NCBI RefSeq assembly: GCF_027924665.1
Contig: NZ_AP027043.1
Span: 5,222,831-5,286,830 of the forward strand
Length of the DNA stretch: 64,000 bases
Direction: 5' to 3'
Source: Flavobacterium sp. GSB-24
GTDB taxonomy: Bacteria; Bacteroidota; Bacteroidia; Flavobacteriales; Flavobacteriaceae
In this document: in pieces, positions 58,205-64,000 of the stretch
How the letters are laid out: every line of letters begins with the position of its first letter
How positions within the stretch are numbered: position 1 is the stretch's first letter
Translations under genes and position numbers: made by a program
The notes under the pieces: model-generated
What the model was told of the DNA's origin: nothing
The model's database searches: none
The model's input: the letters and a program-made list of their open reading frames with translations, nothing else

Positions 58205-59449
58205 ATGATGCTAAAATTATTTAAAGAAAATATTCGAATTGCGTTTGGTTCTATCAAAACACAATTACTGCGTACTATTCTTACCGTTTTAATTATCGCT
58301 ATTGGTATAACAGCTCTGGTTGGAATTCTAACGGTGGTTTCTGCTTTAGAAAACACAATTTCTACCGATTTTGCGTCAATGGGAGCAAATACATTTAACA
58401 TCAATCAATACGAAAATAAAGTTCGTAATCGTGGCGGCAACGAACGAGAAGTCATCAATCCGATTATTTCTTATCCTGAAGCTGTTGCTTTTAAAAATAA
58501 ATACAAATATCCTTTTACAGAAACTTCCTTATCATTTACAGCAACTTCTACCGCGGAAGTGAAATATTTAGGAGAAAAAACTGATCCTGAAATTACAATT
58601 GTAGGCGTTGACGAACATTTTATTACTAATTCTGGCTTGGAAACAAGTTTAGGACGAAGCTTCAATCAATTTGACATTGAAAATAATACCTATTCCTGCA
58701 TTGTTGGTTCTGACTTCGAAAAAGGACTTTTAAAAGATATTAATCCAATTGATAAAATAATCTCCATTAGAGGAGCAAGATTTAAAGTAATTGGAGTTCT
58801 TAAAGAAAAAGGTTCAACGTTTGGGAACAGTCAGGATTTACGAGTTTTGATTCCGATTCAGGTTGCAAGATCTTTATTCACGGCACCAAATATCAATTAT
58901 ACAATTAGTGTTATGGTTTCTAAAAAAGAAGTTTTAGACCAGGCAATTGACAATGCAACAAGCACAATGCGAAGAGTGCGCAAATTAAGCCCCGTTCGTG
59001 ATAATAATTTTGGCGTTGTTCGAAGCGATGATTTAATCAATAGAATTCTCGGAATTACTCAATACTTAGGATGGGCAGCGTGGATTATCAGCATCATAAC
59101 GATTTTAGGATCCTCCATAGCTTTGATGAATATTATGATTGTTTCGGTTACAGAACGTACCCGCGAAATTGGTGTCCGTAAAGCTTTAGGAGCAAAAAGA
59201 TCAACCGTAGCGTTCCAGTTTTTTATTGAAACTTTATTAATTGGACAAATTGGAGGTTTAGTCGGAATCGTTTTGGGTATCTTGCTTGGTTTTGCTATTG
59301 CAGCAGCGATGAGCTTCGTATTTGTGATTCCGTGGATGGCAATTTTTGCCGCTTTTGCAACAAGTTTTTGCGTTGCATTGGTTTCTGGTTTATATCCAGC
59401 AATTAAAGCTTCTAAATTAGATCCTATTGAAGCTTTGCGATATGAATAG
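58205..59449 (+). CDS. MacB/FtsX-type ABC transporter permease without an adjacent ATPase
   Basis: A 414-residue permease with the MacB layout: helix 1 (about 20-42, LRTILTVLIIAIGITALVGI), a large periplasmic MacB core (about 45-265) and three C-terminal helices (about 285-400), with the SVTERTREIGVRKALGAKR loop that contacts the ATPase. The ending SGLYPAIKASKLDPIEALRYE is standard. I chose the ATG at 58205; ATG at 58208 is equally possible, and the in-frame TTG at 58199 is less likely. No ATPase is adjacent; the orphan MacB/LolD-type ATPase at 8490-9176 is a candidate partner. A CAGT-family repeat follows. Confidence 0.92.
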   Translation: MMLKLFKENIRIAFGSIKTQLLRTILTVLIIAIGITALVGILTVVSALENTISTDFASMGANTFNINQYENKVRNRGGNEREVINPIISYPEAVAFKNKYKYPFTETSLSFTATSTAEVKYLGEKTDPEITIVGVDEHFITNSGLETSLGRSFNQFDIENNTYSCIVGSDFEKGLLKDINPIDKIISIRGARFKVIGVLKEKGSTFGNSQDLRVLIPIQVARSLFTAPNINYTISVMVSKKEVLDQAIDNATSTMRRVRKLSPVRDNNFGVVRSDDLINRILGITQYLGWAAWIISIITILGSSIALMNIMIVSVTERTREIGVRKALGAKRSTVAFQFFIETLLIGQIGGLVGIVLGILLGFAIAAAMSFVFVIPWMAIFAAFATSFCVALVSGLYPAIKASKLDPIEALRYE

Positions 59450-59455
59450 TTTTTT

Positions 59456-59566
59456 AGTATTCAGTTTTCAGTCTCAGTCACAGTTTTCAGTTTTCAGTTA
59501 TTAGTGTTACCGAAAACCGTGACTGTGACTGAAAACTGTGACTGTGACTGTGACTGAAAAACTCTA
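59456..59566. repeat. Intergenic inverted repeat of the CAGT family
   Basis: TCAGTTTTCAGTCTCAGTC and CAGTTTTCAGTTTTCAG on the left; ACTGTGACTGAAAACTG and tandem GACTGT units on the right. Longest member of the family in the window, between converging genes. Confidence 0.75.
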
Positions 59567-60418
59567 AATATTCCCTTTTATCATTCTGTCGTTATCGTAA
59601 ATATCTTTTCGAAGTTCAACGTTTTTGAAATCCATATTTTCGAGCAACTCAATCATTTCTTTTCCAAGATATTGATTGATTTCGAAATATAATTTTCCTT
59701 TTTCAAAGAGGCGTTTTTGAGCCAAAGAAGCAATTTTTTTGTAAAAAATCAAAGCATCATTATCTTCCACAAAGAGTGCTAAATGCGGTTCGTAATCCAA
59801 TACGTTTTTTTTGATTTCTTCTTTTTCTAAATTTCGAACATAGGGCGGATTCGAAACAATAATATCAAAATTACATCTAAGTTCTTCGGTTTCTAAAATA
59901 TCCAAAAGAACAAAAGTCACATCGACATTATTTTTTACAGCATTTCTTTTTGCTGTTTCTATTGCTTTTTTAGAAACATCGATTCCATAAACCTCAGCAT
60001 TAGGCAGATTTTTTGCGAGCGAAATAGCAATACAGCCGCTTCCGGTTCCAATATCTAGAATTTTCGTTTTTTTTGATTTATCTGGATTAGAATTTTCATT
60101 AATAATCCATTCTACTAATTCCTCTGTTTCTGGCCTTGGAATCAAAACATTTTCATTTACTTCAAAATCCAAACCGTAAAAGTTCGTTTTTCCTAATAAA
60201 TATTGAATTGGAACTTCTTTTTTCAGCTGTTTTAAAAGCTCGTCCCATATAACAAAATCATTCTCTTCAAAAGTCAATTCATGATTTAATGCCAAATCAA
60301 TCTGACGAAGCTTATGTTTTTCTTCCAGAATTAAATAAAAAAAACTCTCCGCTTCGTACGCATCGTAAAAAGGCGATAATTCTTTAATAAATTGAGTGCG
60401 GTATTGTTTAATTTTCAT
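59564..60418 (-). CDS. prmC: Peptide chain release factor N5-glutamine methyltransferase
   Basis: A 284-residue enzyme (HemK/PrmC) that methylates the glutamine of the GGQ motif in RF1 and RF2. The N-terminal helical domain (1-90) ends in GLDFEVNENVLIPRPETEELV, diagnostic of PrmC. The methyltransferase core has motif I LDIGTGSGCIAI (121-132) and the substrate-binding NPPY at 190-193 (IIVSNPPYVRNLE). It converges on the MacB-type permease and lies downstream of a GNAT gene by 88 bases. Confidence 0.95.
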   Translation of the reverse strand: MKIKQYRTQFIKELSPFYDAYEAESFFYLILEEKHKLRQIDLALNHELTFEENDFVIWDELLKQLKKEVPIQYLLGKTNFYGLDFEVNENVLIPRPETEELVEWIINENSNPDKSKKTKILDIGTGSGCIAISLAKNLPNAEVYGIDVSKKAIETAKRNAVKNNVDVTFVLLDILETEELRCNFDIIVSNPPYVRNLEKEEIKKNVLDYEPHLALFVEDNDALIFYKKIASLAQKRLFEKGKLYFEINQYLGKEMIELLENMDFKNVELRKDIYDNDRMIKGNI

Positions 60419-60506
60419 TTCAATTTTTTGAACATTATGTACCAGTTAAAAACTGATTTTTACAATTCAATAAGTCTCGTTAACACAAAATTGTTACAAC
60501 TTCTAA

Positions 60507-60992
60507 TTACAAAACTTTCAGCATCCATATTGGACAAGAGCAATGTCCTGTTGACCCTAATGGCGCATCCAGATATTCAAAACCAGATTTTTTATACAAC
60601 TTTTGTGCTGCATGCATAAAAGGCATTGTTTCTATATAACATTTTTCGAAACCAAAATCCTTTGCTTGCTCTAAACACTTTTCCATCATTTTGGCTCCAA
60701 TTCCTAAACCGCGGGTTTTGGGCAGAAAATACATTTTCTGCAATTCGCAGATTTTTGGATCCCCATTTTCCAAAGGCGCAATTCCAGCACAGCCTACAAT
60801 TTCACCTTCACTTTCTACAACAAAATAGGAAGATTTTGCTTTACTATACTCTTCAAACATTAAATCCAAATAAGGATCTTCGTATGCAGTTCCGACTTTT
60901 GGAATCTCCATTTCGTCAAAAACTGATCTAATTAAACTCGCAACTGATTGATTATCTTCTTTTTCAATTGCGCGTATAAGCCAATTTACCAT
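60507..60992 (-). CDS. GNAT family acetyltransferase
   Basis: A 161-residue acetyltransferase. NWLIRAIEKEDNQSVASLIRSVFDEME opens the fold, and LQKMYFLPKTRGLGIGAKMMEKCLEQA contains the acetyl-CoA loop R-G-L-G-I-G-A. A YIETMPFMHAAQKLYKKSGFEYL segment follows. It is divergent from ribD. The acceptor cannot be predicted; members of this branch act on small amines or amino acids. Confidence 0.9.
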   Translation of the reverse strand: MVNWLIRAIEKEDNQSVASLIRSVFDEMEIPKVGTAYEDPYLDLMFEEYSKAKSSYFVVESEGEIVGCAGIAPLENGDPKICELQKMYFLPKTRGLGIGAKMMEKCLEQAKDFGFEKCYIETMPFMHAAQKLYKKSGFEYLDAPLGSTGHCSCPIWMLKVL

Positions 60993-61077
60993 TTTTTTTA
61001 ATCTAAAATATTATAAACGCAAAATAAAGGTAGTTATTTCTATAGTTTCTTCACTTAGTCATAAACTCAAAAATAAC

Positions 61078-61085
61078 TACTTTTG
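61078..61085 (+). promoter_or_regulatory. -7 box of ribD, four bases before the start codon
   Basis: TACTTTTG matches TAnnTTTG exactly and ends only four bases before the GTG start at 61090, so the message would have virtually no leader. Confidence 0.55.
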
Positions 61086-61089
61086 CACC

Positions 61090-62139
61090 GTGAATATACA
61101 TGAAAAATATATAAAACGCTGTATCGAACTGGCACAAAATGGGCTTGGAACTACTTATCCGAACCCAATGGTCGGAAGCGTAATTGTTTACGAAAATCAA
61201 ATTATTGGTGAAGGCTGGCACAAAAAGGCCGGTGAACCACATGCAGAGGTAAATGCGGTTCGATCTGTGAAGGATAAATCACTGCTAAAAAAAGCTACAA
61301 TTTATGTAAGTTTAGAGCCTTGCAGTCATTTTGGAAAGACGCCTCCTTGCTGCGACTTAATTATCGCAAATCAAATTCCGAATGTAGTTGTCGGAACGGT
61401 TGATCCTAATGAAAAAGTGGCCGGAAAAGGAATTCTAAAATTAATCGAAGCGGGAGCAAATGTTACGGTTGGAGTTTTAGAAGATGAATGCAACGAGTTG
61501 AACAAACGTTTTTTTACTTTTCATCAAAAAAAGAGACCCTATATTATTTTAAAATGGGCAGAGAGTCAAGACGGATTTTTAGCTCCTGAAAAAACAATCA
61601 GCCAGGATCGTAAACCTATTTGGATTACAAATACTTATTCTCGCCAACTGGTTCACAAATGGAGAACCGAAGAGCAGGCTATTTTAGTTGGGACACAAAC
61701 TGCTATTGATGACAACCCTAAATTAAACGCCAGAGATTGGAGCGGTAATAATCCTGTGAGGGTTGTGATAGATCGGGAAAATAAAATTGACGAGAACAGT
61801 TTTATTTTTGACGACACTGTAAAAACAACTATTTTTTCTAATGAAAACAAAAAAACATCAACAACAAATACGCAGTTTGAAGTAATTGATTTTAGTAAAA
61901 ATATTATTCCTGAAATTTTAGATGTTTTATATAAAAATCAAATTCAATCGATAATAATTGAAGGCGGAAGACAAACTTTACAATCTTTTATAGATGAAAA
62001 TATTTGGGATGAAGCTCGAATTTTTGTTGGAAAACAAAGTTTTGGCAATGGAACAAAAGCTCCAATTATTTCAAGAAAAAACAACAGTAAAACTACTATT
62101 TTAAGCGACGAATTAATACAGATTAGAAATTATGATTGA
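61090..62139 (+). CDS. ribD: Bifunctional riboflavin biosynthesis protein RibD (GTG start)
   Basis: A 349-residue enzyme with a deaminase domain (1-145) and a reductase domain, catalysing two successive steps from the pyrimidine intermediate in riboflavin synthesis. Zinc ligands His51 (PHAEVNAV), Cys78 and Cys87 (LEPCSHFGKTPPC) are intact. The reductase half has ILKWAESQDGFLAP, the ITNTYSRQLVHKWRTE region and EGGRQTLQSFI. The GTG gives MNIHEKYIKRCIEL, the expected N-terminus; the next in-frame ATG would remove the whole first helix. The start codon is only four bases from the promoter box. The next gene overlaps by eight bases. Confidence 0.95.
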   Translation: MNIHEKYIKRCIELAQNGLGTTYPNPMVGSVIVYENQIIGEGWHKKAGEPHAEVNAVRSVKDKSLLKKATIYVSLEPCSHFGKTPPCCDLIIANQIPNVVVGTVDPNEKVAGKGILKLIEAGANVTVGVLEDECNELNKRFFTFHQKKRPYIILKWAESQDGFLAPEKTISQDRKPIWITNTYSRQLVHKWRTEEQAILVGTQTAIDDNPKLNARDWSGNNPVRVVIDRENKIDENSFIFDDTVKTTIFSNENKKTSTTNTQFEVIDFSKNIIPEILDVLYKNQIQSIIIEGGRQTLQSFIDENIWDEARIFVGKQSFGNGTKAPIISRKNNSKTTILSDELIQIRNYD

Positions 62140-62734
62140 TACTATAATTTTTGACTTTGGAGATATCTTTATCAATTTAGACAAACCTGCCACAATTTCT
62201 GGTTTGCAAAAATTAGGAATGACAGAATGGAATAATGACTTTGATCAATTAAATTTTTCTTTTGAAACTGGACATATTTCTCCAGAAGATTTTATTGGCG
62301 GTTTTCAAAAACAACTTCCAAATGCATCGAAAGAAGAAATCTTAAAAGCTTGGAATGCTGTATTGGCAGATTTTCCTTTATACCGTTTGGAGTTCCTAAA
62401 AGAATTATCAAAAAAATATCGTTTGTTTTTATTGAGTAATACTGATTCTATTCATATCAACACATTTGAAACAAAAAACGGAACTGCCTTTTATGAAGAT
62501 TTTTATGGCTGTTTTGAAAAAGTTTATTTCTCCTTTGATATGGGATTAAGAAAACCAGATCCAAAAATTTATCAATTCTTGCTTGACAAACATAATCTAT
62601 TACCAGAAAACACTTTATTTGTTGACGATAAAAAAGAAAACACCGACAGCGCAGCAGCTCTAGGCATTAAAGTCTGGAATCTTCAAGTTGGGAAAGAAGA
62701 TGTTATTGACCTTTATAATAAAAATATAATTTAG
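62132..62734 (+). CDS. HAD-IA family phosphatase
   Basis: A 200-residue HAD hydrolase. The nucleophile motif is TIIFDFGDIFINLD, where Asp8 is the nucleophile and the second acidic residue is replaced by the GDIF turn as in some YjjG/YihX-type enzymes. Motif II is LLSNTDSIH, and motif III/IV KPDPKIYQF...LFVDDKKENTDSAAALG. The small cap matches subfamily IA. Overlapping ribD by eight bases suggests translational coupling, and a possible role in the riboflavin pathway is the dephosphorylation of the pyrimidine intermediate that RibD product must undergo; this is speculative. Confidence 0.9.
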   Translation: MIDTIIFDFGDIFINLDKPATISGLQKLGMTEWNNDFDQLNFSFETGHISPEDFIGGFQKQLPNASKEEILKAWNAVLADFPLYRLEFLKELSKKYRLFLLSNTDSIHINTFETKNGTAFYEDFYGCFEKVYFSFDMGLRKPDPKIYQFLLDKHNLLPENTLFVDDKKENTDSAAALGIKVWNLQVGKEDVIDLYNKNII

Positions 62735-62744
62735 AATACTGCTT

Positions 62745-63377
62745 TTGGAAATTAACGATACTTATCAAACTATTGCATCTCCATCTGAAGAAATGCTGTT
62801 TAAAGAAAAAGGCAGTAAATTCTTTGGCTATGCATTTCCGATAGATCATGAAGACGAAGTAAAACCAATTATTGAAGACCTTAAAAAACAACATCCGCAT
62901 GCTGTACATTATTGTTATGCTTATCAACTGGGTGCTGGAAACAAAATTTCATATCGTGCTAATGATGACGGCGAGCCAAGCAATACTGCAGGCGCACCAA
63001 TTTACGGCCAAATACAATCTTTTGGAGTAACGAACGTTCTTGTTGTGGTTGTTCGAATTTTTGGAGGCGTAAAATTAGGAGTCGGCGGTTTAATTGCTGC
63101 TTATCGGACAACAGCTCAAATGACTTTAGAAACTTGCGAGATTATTGAAAAAACAATTGACGAATCATTTTTAATTTCATTTGATTATAAAAACATGAAT
63201 AAAGTAATGCGTGTGATCAAAGAGAAAAAGTTAGAAATAACTTCTCAAGAAATGGAAATGGATGAAATTTCTGGATTACCGATTGGCAAAATTACGATCA
63301 AAACGCGAAAAAAAAATGCCGAAATAGTGTTCAGCATTTTTGATTTAATGTTTGAAATTGATATTAAAATTGTATAA
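62745..63377 (+). CDS. YigZ/IMPACT family protein (TTG start)
   Basis: A 210-residue IMPACT protein. The N-terminal half holds FKEKGSKFFGYAFPIDHEDEV, the HAVHYCYAYQLG strand and SYRANDDGEPSNTAGAPI, which is the UPF0029/IMPACT signature; GGVKLGVGGLIAAYR follows. The second half is a ferredoxin-like domain. Bacterial members bind nucleic acids or ribosomes, and the eukaryotic IMPACT regulates translation. There is no ATG; a TTG at 62745 gives the canonical MEINDTYQTI, with an in-frame stop at 62727-62729 above it. It follows the HAD gene by ten bases in the same unit as ribD. Confidence 0.9.
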   Translation: MEINDTYQTIASPSEEMLFKEKGSKFFGYAFPIDHEDEVKPIIEDLKKQHPHAVHYCYAYQLGAGNKISYRANDDGEPSNTAGAPIYGQIQSFGVTNVLVVVVRIFGGVKLGVGGLIAAYRTTAQMTLETCEIIEKTIDESFLISFDYKNMNKVMRVIKEKKLEITSQEMEMDEISGLPIGKITIKTRKKNAEIVFSIFDLMFEIDIKIV

Positions 63378-63408
63378 ATTAGTAGAAAATCTTTAAGCGA
63401 TTTAACAA

Positions 63409-63813
63409 TTATTCAAGCGATTTAAATATTTCTAAAATATAATCTGGAGGAGCTGTCGGACGACCTGTTTTTAACGAAATAAATACTAAAATAAACGTCG
63501 CAGTTGTTAATAACTCATTTGACTCATTATAGATCTCGCAGTCAAATTCAATCTTGACAGAAGAGTGACTTTTGAAAGTTGTATGAATTGTTAAAAGCTC
63601 ATCGTATCTCGCCGATTTTTTGTAACTTATGTTCATGTTTACAATTGGCAGACCAATACCGCTTTCTTCCATGCTTTTATACGAAACCCCTTTATTTCTA
63701 AGCCATTCCACGCGTCCGATTTCAAAATAAGGAATATAATTTCCGTGATAAACGACTCCCATCTGGTCGGTTTCTGAGTAACGAACTCTTACTTGAGTCT
63801 GGTGATTTTTCAT
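63409..63813 (-). CDS. Acyl-CoA thioesterase, YbgC/4HBT type
   Basis: A 134-residue hot-dog-fold thioesterase. VRYSETDQMGVVYHGNYIPYFEIGRVEWLR contains the catalytic Asp16 and the following pattern YHGNYxxxxExGR of the 4HBT family. The length equals YbgC and FadM-like enzymes. It hydrolyses acyl-CoAs, perhaps aromatic or short chain ones. It converges on the yigZ-like gene with a 31-base gap. Confidence 0.92.
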   Translation of the reverse strand: MKNHQTQVRVRYSETDQMGVVYHGNYIPYFEIGRVEWLRNKGVSYKSMEESGIGLPIVNMNISYKKSARYDELLTIHTTFKSHSSVKIEFDCEIYNESNELLTTATFILVFISLKTGRPTAPPDYILEIFKSLE

Positions 63814-64000
63814 TATTTAGAGATTAAAAAAATTCAAATTTAAAAAGCCTACTTACAACTTTTTTTTATAAAATTAGATGTCAAAATATTTTTTTTTACA
63901 GAAATTTGTTCACATATTTGTTATCCCGAAATACGGAATAAAATTGCTCCTCATTTATTAGGAGAATCTTTATAACAATAATAAAAATTTATCTGAATCT
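63814..64000. other. AT-rich end of window; no gene seen
   Basis: This end segment has a small CTCCT/AGGAG hairpin (63947-63951 and 63960-63964) and GTTATCCCGAAATACGG at about 63919. No open frame or strong DnaA box. It may be the upstream region of a gene beyond the window. Confidence 0.4.

Noticed and set aside
63814..64000. Replication origin near the end of the window
   Set aside because: AT-rich and with one GTTATCC, but no cluster of DnaA boxes and no dnaA gene in view.
1..64000. Genomic island, prophage or insertion sequence
   Set aside because: No integrase, transposase, phage structural gene, tRNA-flanking direct repeats or abrupt change in base composition. Only the gene at 33667 is noticeably more AT-rich.

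Overview
The window is a stretch of chromosome from a member of Bacteroidota, very probably a Flavobacterium. The DNA is AT-rich and there are almost no Shine-Dalgarno sequences. Many genes are preceded by the flavobacterial promoter box TAnnTTTG, sometimes with TTG 17-21 bases upstream. The proteins are typical of the group: SusC-like plug motifs, lipoproteins with acidic residues after the cysteine, DUF4386, DUF2795 and DUF6268 proteins, LytS/LytTR signalling and a long SecA. No integrase, transposase, phage gene or CRISPR array was seen. The species assignment is inference.

Layout. 1-1.6 kb: end of a surface-polysaccharide locus (partial Wzx-type flippase and a nucleotidyltransferase). 2-9 kb: a secreted beta-propeller-like protein, DUF4386 and DUF6326 membrane proteins, an ABC-F ATPase, an FKBP lipoprotein, a methyltransferase, a coiled-coil lipoprotein and an orphan MacB-type ABC ATPase. 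9-17 kb: cobalamin adenosyltransferase, DUF2795-secA, trmH, a zinc-ligand-less sirtuin and purB. 17-25 kb: a CPA2 antiporter, 1-Cys peroxiredoxin, AEC carrier, Crp-like regulator, an Rrf2 regulator with its probable target, and meaB. 25-35 kb: an alkaline-phosphatase-superfamily transferase, MATE pump, two outer-membrane proteins, a LytS/LytTR pair, PPK2 and a possible HEPN-type protein. 35-44 kb: a prolyl oligopeptidase, then an ECF sigma factor, a plug-tailed anti-sigma-like protein and a vWA protein with its own plug domain, followed by a scramblase-like protein and an SDR. 44-56 kb is a long minus-strand block: mtaB, GNAT, HAD, DUF2007, hydrolase, one-domain DEAD protein, HTH-less NtrC-type regulator, NatAB-type ABC exporter, dnaJ and grpE. 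56-64 kb: tRNA-Trp, hisS, a MacB-type permease, prmC, GNAT, ribD, HAD, YigZ and a thioesterase.

How genes work together. The adenosyltransferase and MeaB supply and protect adenosylcobalamin for a methylmalonyl-CoA mutase encoded elsewhere. The sigma/anti-sigma/vWA genes look like one signalling operon and are the best candidate for an undescribed system. The Rrf2 gene and the neighbouring NAD(P)-binding gene carry the same GTAA/TTAC dyad and probably form a regulon. GrpE-DnaJ form a chaperone operon ended by a strong terminator. The orphan MacB-type ATPase (8.5 kb) and permease (58.2 kb) may be two halves of one exporter.

The commonest unexplained structure is intergenic. About twenty imperfect inverted repeats, built from a handful of recurring word families, fill the spaces between genes, mostly just after stop codons.
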